From Rossellomorea arthrocnemi (GTDB lineage Bacteria; Bacillota; Bacilli; Bacillales; Bacillaceae_B): a stretch of DNA of 64,000 nucleotides. Every line of letters begins with the position of its first letter. Position 1 is the stretch's first letter. Where the stretch lies: positions 1-64,000 of the forward strand of contig NZ_CAJGBF010000011.1 of the NCBI RefSeq assembly GCF_904424705.1, in the 5' to 3' direction. The notes under the pieces were generated by a model that was given only the letters and a program-made list of their open reading frames with translations, did not search any database and was not told the origin of the DNA. The position numbers were made by a program, and so were the translations under genes. Of the stretch, positions 27,269 through 35,341 are shown piece after piece.

Positions 27269-27920
27269 TTTTAATGATTTAGTTGAGATAAGGGAGACCG
27301 ATAATAATCGATCACAGGACTATAAAATGTCCCTCAGCAACTTCATACAACTGTTATCTTCAGCTGGTGAAGCAGACAAAACAGAGAGCCCTTTTTTACC
27401 CAAAAATTGTATAAAATATGTGCAATCAGTGATGGGCTTTCGTGTGTATTGTAGTATTCCTAAGTCACAATGGATGATCAACTATAATGGAAACCACTTT
27501 AAGGTCGGTTTTCCCAAGATGGTTTTTGAATATGAAATCTTTAATAACCAGCAGATTGCTAAGGAACAAAAAAAATATAGAGTTAAACTATCTCGAATAG
27601 TAGCGATTGAAAACAAAGGAACAATCACCGGCGATACACCTGTTTATAAGTTCCCTTATTCCCATGTGGATAAGCTTCAAGGATCCGTTTGTATGGGGGG
27701 AAATCAATTAAGGGATATAGATTGTTTAACAGAGTTAGAGACTTTTCATTCCTATTTTCTACTTTCTCCCTTTTCGGAAGATTATGGAGCAAAGGTGAAC
27801 CCAACTACACCGTTGGCAGTGCTTTTTTCAGATACATTCAATGAAAAGGACTTTAACGATAGCTATCTTGTTCCAGCAGAAAGAACCCTTAATGAGTTTT
27901 TTTTATTAGGAAAATATTAA
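27228..27920 (+). CDS. PRTRC protein B-like (prokaryotic E2-type) protein
   Basis: A 230-residue protein. Its C-terminal region (KFPYSHVDKLQGSVCMGGNQ, around 140-160) resembles the signature of PRTRC system protein B, assigned in the literature to a prokaryotic E2-like family: a P-x-(S/N)-V segment followed by G-x-V-C-x-G. The Cys near residue 155 is the candidate catalytic residue. ATG 27228 is seven bases from AAAGGAG; an ATG at 27222 is too close. Its downstream neighbours encode JAMM and E1-like proteins, the expected partners, which raises confidence. The E2 fold itself is not shown by sequence alone. Confidence 0.6.
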   Translation: MILNVKLDTQNLHSFNDLVEIRETDNNRSQDYKMSLSNFIQLLSSAGEADKTESPFLPKNCIKYVQSVMGFRVYCSIPKSQWMINYNGNHFKVGFPKMVFEYEIFNNQQIAKEQKKYRVKLSRIVAIENKGTITGDTPVYKFPYSHVDKLQGSVCMGGNQLRDIDCLTELETFHSYFLLSPFSEDYGAKVNPTTPLAVLFSDTFNEKDFNDSYLVPAERTLNEFFLLGKY

Positions 27921-27971
27921 AAAATTAAGCGAGTAAATTACTAAACCATTAAACTATTGGAGGATTTAATA

Positions 27972-28946
27972 ATGACAAATCAAACAGATATCTTTAGCAT
28001 GTTCGGAATTGAAGATGAGTACGCAGAAGAGAAGAAACGCCAGGAAGAAGCACGAAAGAAACAAATGGAAGAAGCTGCAAAGCGAGCAGAAGAACGGAAA
28101 AAAGCGGGAGCTACTTCTACTTCTGGAACTGCTTCTTCTATAACGAAAAAGGAAGAGACTTTTGATTTAAATATGGATACATTCATTTGTCATTTGGGGC
28201 AAGAAATTCCAATTACTGATTACTTCTCTACAGAAGAAATCGAAAATGGACTTCCTAGTAAAAAGAAAGGTGAAGAGGAAGTAACATACAAAAAAATTGA
28301 AGGCAATGAAGTTAGGAAACGTTTAGAAAAGACCTTTCCTGATCTAGTGGCGGCTTATACAGAAATGGTTTATATCAAGAATAAGAACATGATTATGGCC
28401 GTGCCCAAGGCGAAAAGAAAAGGATTATTCCAAGAGGTCAAAGAGTCTTTGGACTCCTTGGCCCCTTCTTTCAATCCTATTCCTTTTTCTATATTAAGTG
28501 ATTTCATTTGCCTATCTAAGGAATATTCTAATCAATTTGGTGTAGAACTTTATGGGGATGTATATTACGACTTAACTCAACAGGAGTTCTTTATGGATAT
28601 TCCTCATCAACTTGCAACGCCGCTTACTGTAGAGCGAATTGAGGACGCATATGTCACAGCAATGAAGTTGCAAGATAAAAAGTTTATTAAAGTTATGGAA
28701 ATCCATTCCCATCATAAAATGTTGGCCAAACCCTCTCGATTAGATAATGAGAGCGAACGTCAAGAGAATATTCTTTATGTAATTATAGGAAGAGTTGATA
28801 ATTTCTTTCCTGATATTACAGTAAGAATTTTTAATAAAAAAGCGGATAAGCATTTTGATATCAATCCTTACAAGGTATTTGAATCCCCTTTCTATTTAAT
28901 GAATAAGGATTATGATACGTCGAATGTAGAGGTATATGAACAATGA
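27972..28946 (+). CDS. Fusion of PRTRC C (ubiquitin-like) and JAMM metallopeptidase domains
   Basis: A 324-residue protein in three parts. Residues 15-60 are a charged helix and Ser/Thr linker. Residues about 65-151 resemble PRTRC protein C, a ubiquitin-like protein, especially EVRKRLEKTFPDLVAAY and the ending AVPKAKRKG. Residues about 165-300 carry a complete JAMM/JAB motif: H245-S-H247-x7-S255-x2-D258 in EIHSHHKMLAKPSRLD, the zinc site of deubiquitinase-like peptidases. In known PRTRC cassettes these are separate genes. GGAGG lies eight bases before ATG 27972, and the stop overlaps the E1-like start. A plausible inference is that the peptidase can process a ubiquitin-like part. Confidence 0.65.
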   Translation: MTNQTDIFSMFGIEDEYAEEKKRQEEARKKQMEEAAKRAEERKKAGATSTSGTASSITKKEETFDLNMDTFICHLGQEIPITDYFSTEEIENGLPSKKKGEEEVTYKKIEGNEVRKRLEKTFPDLVAAYTEMVYIKNKNMIMAVPKAKRKGLFQEVKESLDSLAPSFNPIPFSILSDFICLSKEYSNQFGVELYGDVYYDLTQQEFFMDIPHQLATPLTVERIEDAYVTAMKLQDKKFIKVMEIHSHHKMLAKPSRLDNESERQENILYVIIGRVDNFFPDITVRIFNKKADKHFDINPYKVFESPFYLMNKDYDTSNVEVYEQ

Positions 28947-29827
28947 TTAACTTATTAGAAAGTGAACATACTCATAGTAATAAAAAGAAATTATTCCCAA
29001 TTATTGTACAGTGTGGAGTCGGGGGTACAGGTTCGAATCTCTCTCAACAGTTAGCTCAAATGTTGACTATGTTTAAGCAAAATGCTTATTACTTATTGGC
29101 AGATCCGGACCATATTGAACAGAAAAACATCAATAACCAACTGTTCACTGCTTCTACAGTAGGGAAAAAGAAAGCAGAAGTGTTAGCGAAACGCTATGCT
29201 GCAGCGTATAACTTAAACATACATTCCTTTACCGAGGGGTTTGTCGAGGATACCAATACATTACTATCTCTTTACAATACTAATTATATTGATATTCCAG
29301 GAGACAACTATGACACTATGATTCTTCCTATTTTAATAGGCTGTGTAGATAATAATTATTCCCGGAGAGTCTTTCATGAGTTCTTCGAAAAATCTCCAAC
29401 AATTTTATATATCGACGCAGGAAATGAATCTACCACTATCCCGGCGGACTTCTTGCAACGCCCAAAAGATAAATGGACTTATAGCGAAGTAGAAGCTTAT
29501 AACGAATCTGGCTGGACTGGACAAGTTGTAGCGGGTTTGAAAATAAAAGGAAAAACAATATTAGAGCCTGTAGCTACTCGATTTCCTGACATCATGGAGG
29601 AAGATCCAGATGAAATAAAACCATCAGAGCTCTCCTGTCAAGAGCTAGTTGCCAGTGAGCCACAGAGGTTAGGGGTCAATAAAATGGCCGCAATGGGCAT
29701 TAGTTTGTATTTATCAGAGTTGTTTGAATGCGGTACCCTCTCTAACAGTATGACAGTTTTTCATGCTAAGCGTGGGTACATGCAATCAGAAAAGATTAAA
29801 TTCAAGGAGGATGAGATGGATGTATAA
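28943..29827 (+). CDS. PRTRC ThiF/E1-like adenylyltransferase
   Basis: A 294-residue ThiF/E1-family protein that would adenylate the C-terminus of a ubiquitin-like partner. The nucleotide loop is CGVGGTGSNL (about 24-33), followed by ADPDHIEQKNINNQLF, where the acidic and Asn/Gln residues of the E1 active site lie. The Cys of ELSCQELV (about 232), followed by Gln and VNK, matches the position of the catalytic Cys in PRTRC ThiF proteins. No CxxC zinc pairs are evident. The ATG overlaps the preceding stop (ATGA). E2-like, JAMM and E1-like genes in a row are the diagnostic context. Confidence 0.8.
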   Translation: MINLLESEHTHSNKKKLFPIIVQCGVGGTGSNLSQQLAQMLTMFKQNAYYLLADPDHIEQKNINNQLFTASTVGKKKAEVLAKRYAAAYNLNIHSFTEGFVEDTNTLLSLYNTNYIDIPGDNYDTMILPILIGCVDNNYSRRVFHEFFEKSPTILYIDAGNESTTIPADFLQRPKDKWTYSEVEAYNESGWTGQVVAGLKIKGKTILEPVATRFPDIMEEDPDEIKPSELSCQELVASEPQRLGVNKMAAMGISLYLSELFECGTLSNSMTVFHAKRGYMQSEKIKFKEDEMDV

Positions 29828-29975
29828 TCCATTCAAGATTAAAAATAAGTATTTGAAGATCCGTAAAGACCTTAGACGAATCAATAAGCTTATTCAAAAA
29901 GCCTCAAGTGATTTAGATATAGCATATATTGAAGAGCTAATGGAGGAGAAACATAGACTTATTGAAAGTATATAG
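29820..29975 (+). CDS. Small basic helical protein (51 aa)
   Basis: A 51-residue frame starting MYNPFKIKNKYLKIRKDLRR, basic in the first half and acidic in the second (EELMEEKHRLIES), with heptad-like hydrophobic spacing. AAGGAGG lies nine bases upstream of the ATG, inside the end of the E1-like gene, and the two overlap by eight bases, so it is probably the last gene of the operon. No family is recognised; a small adaptor of the cassette is possible. Confidence 0.55.
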   Translation: MYNPFKIKNKYLKIRKDLRRINKLIQKASSDLDIAYIEELMEEKHRLIESI

Positions 29976-29982
29976 AAACTGT

Positions 29983-30024
29983 AAAAAAGGAACCAACTCA
30001 TTTTTGAGTTAGGTTCCTTTTTTA
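29983..30024. terminator. Shared terminator between convergent operons
   Basis: AAAAGGAACC and GGTTCCTTTT, with inner AACTCA/TGAGTT pairing, form a long stem with A-tracts and T-tracts on both sides. It ends both the PRTRC-like operon and the lipoprotein operon. Confidence 0.75.
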
Positions 30025-30049
30025 TTATAACTTTTCTTAATAACTTTTC

Positions 30050-30907
30050 TTAAAGACTAAGTAAATAGAAATCTTTAACAACCGCAAGCTGTATTTGTAT
30101 ATCTTCCTTTTTTACATCATTACGAGCAGCTAATAAGATGGAAATTTTTTCGACCATGCTTTCTCTCTCAATTTCACTAATGCTCTCATGTATTTGAATG
30201 TTGAGTAAGTATCTTAATTTGTCAGAATCAAGGAAGCTTAATATAACCACTTCCCCTATTTTATCGCTATTGGTATGTGTGGACCAAAACTGAAATACCC
30301 AGGATTCAAATGTATCAGACTTACCAGTTGCAACCATTTGAATCTGAGGATTCAAAACAATAAGATCACCTGCATCCCCCAGTAACATTTCTTGAGGTTC
30401 TACATCAAGTTTGATATTCCGCTTAGCTCTTTCATCCAGTAAGGCTTGGAATGCCCCCAAACTAGCTAAGTCATAAATAGTCTGGTCAATCAAGTCATAT
30501 ACGTCCTCAAATCGCTTTATAAGCCACATTGTAAACTTCTGAGTGTTATCAGTCTTAAGCACATCTTTAAGGGCATCTCCAAGGGCCTGACGTAATAACA
30601 TAGGGGCATCTTGTCGTATATAACCATCGGGGCGATTAAAAAACTCAGTAGGTAATTCTGTCCCCTCATCATGAATAATTTCAAGCATCAAGTAATAGCC
30701 TTGAAATATTTGACTTTTTGACATTTGATAAAGAGCGTCATTAAATTCTTTTAAATCTTCTTCTGTTTTAAAAAAACGATGAAACTTTAAACTATAAAAC
30801 CCTAAAGTCTCCATAAATTCTTCTAAAAAAGTAGAATCGTTTTCGAAATGCGCCCTCAATTTATCTGAAGCATATTGAGTAAGATCTTTTTCTGTTAAAC
30901 TTTCCAT
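30050..30907 (-). CDS. Unknown cytoplasmic protein in the lipoprotein operon
   Basis: A 285-residue, mostly helical acidic protein with no transmembrane segment and no motif I recognise. The C-terminal part (about 170-280) has alternating strand-like and helix-like segments. Its ATG overlaps the stop of the lipoprotein gene (TAATG), so the two are translationally coupled. It closes the three-gene minus-strand operon behind class B leader B2. Function cannot be assigned. Confidence 0.55.
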   Translation of the reverse strand: MESLTEKDLTQYASDKLRAHFENDSTFLEEFMETLGFYSLKFHRFFKTEEDLKEFNDALYQMSKSQIFQGYYLMLEIIHDEGTELPTEFFNRPDGYIRQDAPMLLRQALGDALKDVLKTDNTQKFTMWLIKRFEDVYDLIDQTIYDLASLGAFQALLDERAKRNIKLDVEPQEMLLGDAGDLIVLNPQIQMVATGKSDTFESWVFQFWSTHTNSDKIGEVVILSFLDSDKLRYLLNIQIHESISEIERESMVEKISILLAARNDVKKEDIQIQLAVVKDFYLLSL

Positions 30908-31572
30908 TAATGAATTCCTCCTTGTTCATCAAACGGGGGTGCTGGACTGTCATCTTGAAATTTCCATCCATCCTGTTCTTTTACAATTGTAGTAATGTTA
31001 TAAAGTGGTTTGCCTTCAGAGGTCATCATTCTTCTGTAGAAGTATCCCTCTATTTTACTCTGCTCTATTTTCACTTCGGTTACCGTGTAATCATCTTTTA
31101 AAGCGGGATTGTTTGTTGTAAGCAACCCTTGAATATTCTCAAAGTAGAGGATCCCTTCTTCCTTGTTGGGTAAGTATTGATCTTTAAAAAAAGAAGAAGC
31201 GTGTACATCTAAAAAAGAATAATACTCGGAGGCTGTCATCTTACCAGTAGAAAAGCTAAAGAGAACTTTAGCAAGCTTATTAGCAAACTCATTTGGATCA
31301 TCATACTTAGGTTTTTTTACAATTTTTGGATCAATTACTGTAACATTATCTTTTTCAATAGAATCCACCACTTCTTCTACTGGTTTTTCCATCTCTTTAT
31401 AAAGCTCTTTTTCTTCCTGGTCTTCCTTAGAGATTTTATTTTCAATTTTTTCCAATCTGTGAGAATTTTTTTCATCCGTTTCTTTTGAGTCTTGGAGGAC
31501 CTTATTGTTACAAGCAGAAAGCCATAAAGATGATGCTGCAATGGCTAAAATTATAGATTTACGATATTTCAT
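30907..31572 (-). CDS. Lipoprotein
   Basis: A 221-residue lipoprotein. The signal MKYRKSIILAIAASSLWLSACNNK has a lipobox LSAC, so the mature protein would start with a lipid-modified Cys on the outer face of the membrane. A charged, helical linker follows (about 30-80) and then a domain of about 120 residues (SFFKDQYLPN, YNITTIVKEQDGWKFQ) that could be NTF2-like, as in other conjugation accessory proteins. I choose ATG 31572, eight bases after CGGAGG; 11 extra upstream codons lack a ribosome site. It may assist mating contact or entry exclusion, but nothing in it proves that. Confidence 0.65.
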   Translation of the reverse strand: MKYRKSIILAIAASSLWLSACNNKVLQDSKETDEKNSHRLEKIENKISKEDQEEKELYKEMEKPVEEVVDSIEKDNVTVIDPKIVKKPKYDDPNEFANKLAKVLFSFSTGKMTASEYYSFLDVHASSFFKDQYLPNKEEGILYFENIQGLLTTNNPALKDDYTVTEVKIEQSKIEGYFYRRMMTSEGKPLYNITTIVKEQDGWKFQDDSPAPPFDEQGGIH

Positions 31573-32182
31573 GAAGTCTGCCTCCGATGATAGACATTTT
31601 ATCAATGCTTTCAGATAATACTTTGCTTTCTTTAGAAGTCAAAAAATGTGCAATTTCAGTACACTCAATTAAACCTAACCTTTGAATAGCGTCCAAAAAT
31701 AATTGGGAAGTATCATAAATTTTTATTGAATCCCTTGCTGCAACCAGAGGAATACCTAAGCGAGACTCTAATCCATACGCCACAGTTGGTAAATATTTTT
31801 TATCGAATGAAGTATAAAAAGTTAACGATTCAAGTTTTCTTTTTCCGAATAAGATTAAACTAATAATTATAGATTCATAAGTAACCATTTTATCGTAATA
31901 GATCTTATGTGGACCGTCATACCATTTTGAATAACAGTCAAATACAATAGGATGTTCCTTTATCATAAATTGTTGCTTATTCATATCTATCTCAACAGCT
32001 TGTTCTAAGTTGTTTTCTACGATGAAGTTCTTAATAAACGAGGCTTTTGAACGATCAAAACAGAACACTATTCGCGATTTACCCGAATGGAGGAAAATAT
32101 CTCCTTCACCTAGAAAACATGCAACTACAAGATTTCTTAAAGCTTTGTGTACTTTTCGATTATTAGCATTAGCAAACACCAT
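31559..32182 (-). CDS. LAGLIDADG-like protein, probably not an active homing enzyme
   Basis: A protein of about 207 residues. VVACFLGEGDIFLHSGKSRI near the N-terminus resembles the first LAGLIDADG helix and following strands of homing endonucleases or WhiA-like regulators, and a second weaker half is suggested by ESLTFYTSFDKKYLPTVAYG. The second acidic helix is not clear, so DNA cleavage is doubtful. It is not inside an intron; it leads an operon with a lipoprotein gene, which suits a DNA-binding regulator. ATG 32182 follows AGGAGGGG closely. The fold assignment is tentative. Confidence 0.35.
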   Translation of the reverse strand: MVFANANNRKVHKALRNLVVACFLGEGDIFLHSGKSRIVFCFDRSKASFIKNFIVENNLEQAVEIDMNKQQFMIKEHPIVFDCYSKWYDGPHKIYYDKMVTYESIIISLILFGKRKLESLTFYTSFDKKYLPTVAYGLESRLGIPLVAARDSIKIYDTSQLFLDAIQRLGLIECTEIAHFLTSKESKVLSESIDKMSIIGGRLHEIS

Positions 32183-32198
32183 TTCCCCTCCTTTTACA

Positions 32199-32275
32199 CA
32201 AAAAAAACCCATAAAATTTCACACAAAGAAAAAGACACAAGGGTCTTTTGTGGAAATTTTATGGGTTTATCCCAT
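32199..32275 (-). promoter_or_regulatory. Class B leader attenuator of the lipoprotein operon
   Basis: Minus-strand RNA reads AATGGGATAAACCCATAAAA onward. ACCCATAAAATTTC pairs with GAAATTTTATGGGT, followed by eight or more T residues, and an inner AAAGAC...GTCTTT hairpin lies in the loop. It ends about 15 bases before the first start codon. Confidence 0.75.
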
Positions 32276-32313
32276 TATTTTCTTATATAATTTGTTTGCT
32301 GTTTTTCATTATA

Positions 32314-33180
32314 CTATTCACTCTCAAATCTTTCAATGGACTCTTTTAAAAGTGCAGCTGCGCTTGCTTGTTCAATGCCCAAATCAGAAGCTAATTCTTC
32401 AACACTATAGTTATTAACTTTTTTATTATAATAAACATAGGACATTCTAATATTATCTAGTTTAAACGATTTTGGTAATTTAAAATCATCCCTGATGTAT
32501 CCAATATAAAGATATAATGAATCATATTCTATTGGAGCAAATTCCCCGGTGTTATGCCTCTTGGTTGTAAATACATATTCTCCAGGATCAAACTGACTAT
32601 TAATGTAAAAAGACATGAAAATATTGGCCTCTTGTCCTTTAAGCCGAATAGATCTCCTCTTAGTGTTTATAATGACCTCTTCACCGTATTCAATAACGTC
32701 GTCCTTTTTAAAATGGTACTCAGAAAATCGACAGCCCTTCATAGCAAGTATGAAAATACATTTCAATATTAATGGATATTGGCTATCTTTTAAAATTTTT
32801 GGTGATATATCCAGTAAAGTTGAAAAGGTGAATTCTTTAGTACCTACCGACTCAACTTTATAATATTTTATTTTAACCACAGGATCGATTCCTACTTTAT
32901 TATTCTCCCACATATAATGAAAAAAAGTTCGAAGCGTTGAAAGATATTTATTAACTGTATTAGCCGAAATACCTTTATCCAATTTTTCATCTAAAAACCC
33001 TTTTATATCACTGGGCTTAACATTCACTGGATCTACAATAGAGGTTTTATATTTAAACTTTAAATGTTCGAATAGCATCTCCACGGCATTAGTGTACTGA
33101 TGAAGAGTTATTGGTTTAAACTTTTTATTTTTAATTAAGTATTGTTCATAGTCGTAGGTGAAGGAATTTTTGAAGCTCAT
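32314..33180 (-). CDS. Tyrosine-recombinase-fold protein without visible nucleophile
   Basis: A 288-residue protein. The first 110 residues are a typical SAM-like core-binding domain (ITLHQYTNAVEMLFEHL, ISANTVNKYLSTLRTFFHYM). The second domain keeps Arg I in MKGCRFSEY, but the HxxR box reads DNIRMS, with the His replaced by Asp, and no Tyr occurs where the LGH...Y segment should be (DLGIEQASAAALLKESI). I infer a catalytically dead relative reused as a DNA-binding factor. AGAGGTG precedes the ATG and an extended -10 promoter (TATGCTATAAT) lies about 35 bases upstream. It is a single-gene unit. Confidence 0.6.
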   Translation of the reverse strand: MSFKNSFTYDYEQYLIKNKKFKPITLHQYTNAVEMLFEHLKFKYKTSIVDPVNVKPSDIKGFLDEKLDKGISANTVNKYLSTLRTFFHYMWENNKVGIDPVVKIKYYKVESVGTKEFTFSTLLDISPKILKDSQYPLILKCIFILAMKGCRFSEYHFKKDDVIEYGEEVIINTKRRSIRLKGQEANIFMSFYINSQFDPGEYVFTTKRHNTGEFAPIEYDSLYLYIGYIRDDFKLPKSFKLDNIRMSYVYYNKKVNNYSVEELASDLGIEQASAAALLKESIERFESE

Positions 33181-33210
33181 TTATCTCACCTCTGGAATAT
33201 AGTTCCTTAT

Positions 33211-33221
33211 ATTATAGCATA
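33211..33221 (-). promoter_or_regulatory. Extended -10 promoter of the recombinase-like gene
   Basis: The complement reads TATGCTATAAT, the same extended -10 element seen upstream of the HTH-MinD genes. Confidence 0.5.
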
Positions 33222-33479
33222 ATCCTTGATATGAGTAGCATTGTAGCATTTACAATATTTCTGCTATTAGAGATAGCATCTTCTATGGTAAATAATCCAA
33301 CTAAAGATAAATATACAAATACTATTAAAATGTTCAAGGAAAAATAAAAAATATCAAAGAGAAATAAGCTAAGTTCATAAACAGTTGGCGAACCCAGTTG
33401 TGGCTTTGGTTTGCATCAATTCCTAACATAATATCTATTCAATAATTAAGATATTCACATGATAAATATTCTACAACTA

Positions 33480-33568
33480 ACAAATTCACAAGAAGACATT
33501 TAAACTTATCACAAATCCACAAGGAAACATTTAAACATTATTTCAAATCAGAGGACTACATTCGAACA
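33480..33568. repeat. Iteron-like direct repeats (31-bp period)
   Basis: ACAAATTCACAAGAAGACAT at 33480 is repeated as ACAAATCCACAAGGAAACAT at 33511; the two 26-base units match at 23 positions. A third, decayed copy starts near 33543. The period is about 31 bases, three helical turns, as in sites where a protein binds one DNA face. They lie just past the 3' end of the replication-initiator candidate, so they are candidate iterons. The rest of the gap 33181-33746 shows a terminator hairpin and otherwise nothing clear. Confidence 0.5.
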
Positions 33569-33581
33569 AAATATAAGGGTA

Positions 33582-33624
33582 AATGAAAAGGGCCCACTCA
33601 AATCGAGTAGCCCCTTTCATTTTT
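33582..33624. terminator. Terminator-like hairpin
   Basis: AATGAAAAGGGC pairs with GCCCCTTTCATT with one bulge, inner ACTC/GAGT, followed by T residues on the plus side. Confidence 0.5.
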
Positions 33625-33746
33625 CTGGTATCAAGAGTATATAAAGATTGGTGAAATGCCCTAATATTGTTCTAAATAGAAATGAAGAGAAATGTGAATA
33701 ACCCTGCGATTTTGAATTTTTCGCAAGGCTGAATACGATATTCTAT

Positions 33747-34904
33747 TTATGCAGCTAACGGCTTTAAGAAATCATCTATTAATCCTTTTTCAGTTAGCTG
33801 TTTGAATTTAATATTATAAAGTAGTTCTTCTGGGACATTGGTATAAACCCAATAGTTAAGTCCCCCTCTAAATACTTTTCTGAAATAGGCCCCTAGCACT
33901 CTGATTGTAGGTCTACCTTCTTCTAACCATAATTTTTCCAGGTAATGCAAAGTATAGCTCACATAATCTTTGCTAGCTTTTAGGTATTCAAAATTAAATT
34001 CCTTTTCTTGAGGAATTTTTTTGAAGTTCTCCAAAATTTCAAATCTAAATGCAGTAACCATGTTTCGGAGATCTAATCCTTTAAAAGCGATGCTGTGTCG
34101 CGATAAGAAGTATTCAAATTCTTTACTCATAGTGGCCAAAATTGGATGGATATCTTTATTCGCAGTATTCTCCACAAAACAATTCTTATTTAAAGCAAAC
34201 GAAACCTTTTCAATCCAGAGCTGCATACCACGCATGTGTTTGTTTATGTATGTAATATCTAGGATGGGTGAAAGAAGATTTAATGCTGAGCGAACTCCTT
34301 TAGCTTTTTTATTTAATTCACTTTTTAAAGTCTTAATATTACGATCAAATGTTTTTGAAGTATTCGTAATTTTCCCTTGCCTTAAACCAGCCCTGAATTG
34401 ATTCAATAAAGAGAACAAGAGCTCAATGGTTTTTGAGTTGGAAGTACGAACTAACTCAGCGAGGACATTTGTCTCCAATAGATAATTAGGGATTGTAAGA
34501 TAATTAAGATCGAAGCTGCCATCTTTCACCCTATTTGATTCCGGGTTATTTAATTTTTCAATGTTAGGAAAGTGTAGTACCTCTACACCACCCATGATTT
34601 TTTCAGAGAAAAAAACATACTTTCGTAAAAATTGATAACCGTAATATAAAGAGGAATAAGGAATATTGAGGTTTTTTGCCCAAAATGACAATTTATAATC
34701 TTTCAGTATCCCTCGTTTACTGCTTTCTGTTTGCAGTTGCTTCATCATTGTCAAATACACTACATATGCACTTGCAGGGGGTTGTATTCCTTCGTTTTTC
34801 AAAAATCTAAATGCATCTAATTCTTCCTGGTGCATTGGAAAGCCATCTATTTTATATGTAATTGCACTATTTTCTTTACTTTTGAGATCCTGTTTTTTTA
34901 CCAT
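33747..34904 (-). CDS. Candidate plasmid replication initiator
   Basis: A 385-residue basic protein. The N-terminal third has a winged-helix look: an HTH-like segment SFWAKNLNIPYSSLYYGYQF (about 70-89) followed by a wing-type strand. The rest is mainly helical, with a C-terminal region (about 300-385) that could be an oligomerisation or primase-recruiting domain. No catalytic motif is visible. Support for a Rep role is contextual: flanking iteron-like repeats, a structured leader, candidate small RNAs divergent from its promoter, and neighbouring partition genes. AAGGAGG lies 13 bases before the ATG, rather far. An upstream 86-codon frame overlapping the start could couple translation, but I do not call it a gene. 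Confidence 0.45.
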   Translation of the reverse strand: MVKKQDLKSKENSAITYKIDGFPMHQEELDAFRFLKNEGIQPPASAYVVYLTMMKQLQTESSKRGILKDYKLSFWAKNLNIPYSSLYYGYQFLRKYVFFSEKIMGGVEVLHFPNIEKLNNPESNRVKDGSFDLNYLTIPNYLLETNVLAELVRTSNSKTIELLFSLLNQFRAGLRQGKITNTSKTFDRNIKTLKSELNKKAKGVRSALNLLSPILDITYINKHMRGMQLWIEKVSFALNKNCFVENTANKDIHPILATMSKEFEYFLSRHSIAFKGLDLRNMVTAFRFEILENFKKIPQEKEFNFEYLKASKDYVSYTLHYLEKLWLEEGRPTIRVLGAYFRKVFRGGLNYWVYTNVPEELLYNIKFKQLTEKGLIDDFLKPLAA

Positions 34905-34930
34905 AGCTCTTGTCTACCCTCCTTAAAACC

Positions 34931-34974
34931 GGAAGGATTTCTTTGAGTAGGTTTTTACTCAAGGAAATCTCTCC
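34931..34974 (-). promoter_or_regulatory. Leader hairpin just upstream of the replication gene
   Basis: In minus-strand RNA GAGATTTCCTTGAGTA pairs with TACTCAAAGAAATC with one or two mismatches. It ends just before AAGGAGG and has no T-tract, so it looks like a translational rather than transcriptional control element. Confidence 0.4.
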
Positions 34975-35200
34975 AATCTTAAGAAAACCCGTCACCAAGG
35001 CGAAGTGTAATTCGTCAAAAGCTAATCTGCAAGCAATTTTCTCAAAAAAAGCACACAAAAAAGCGAGAATTTTACACCTCCAGCAGCTGAACAAAGTAAG
35101 TAGCAAATGAAAATAACAACTCATTTTTCTTTGCATAAATAAACCCTATGCTTTATAAGGGATATTTCTCTTTGATCAATTTGTTCTACTGGTCTATAAA

Positions 35201-35341
35201 ATCTCGCCCACACACTTTTTATTTTTATCTATTTATCTCTATTTATATAATGTTTTAAGTGTTAAAAACTGTTGAATCTACTCATTTTAGGTGTTACAAT
35301 ATACATATCAAATTAATGTTTTTTGCCTGTGTGGGCGAGAT
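35201..35341. repeat. 14-bp inverted repeat flanking divergent promoters
   Basis: ATCTCGCCCACACA (35201-35214) and TGTGTGGGCGAGAT (35328-35341) are perfect complements 113 bases apart. The AT-rich DNA between them holds promoter-like elements facing both ways. Each divergent transcript would therefore carry the identical sequence TGTGTGGGCGAGAT, one in the replication-gene leader and one in the short plus-strand RNA. Confidence 0.6.

Noticed and set aside
33480-33568. CRISPR array
   Set aside because: Only three diverged units of about 26 bases with 5-7-base gaps; CRISPR spacers would be longer and unique, and no cas genes are present.
34876-35136. 86-residue Cys-rich frame upstream of the replication gene
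   Set aside because: Weak ribosome site, odd composition, and it covers a clear RNA hairpin. I treat the region as a structured leader, while noting that its overlap with the start could allow coupling.
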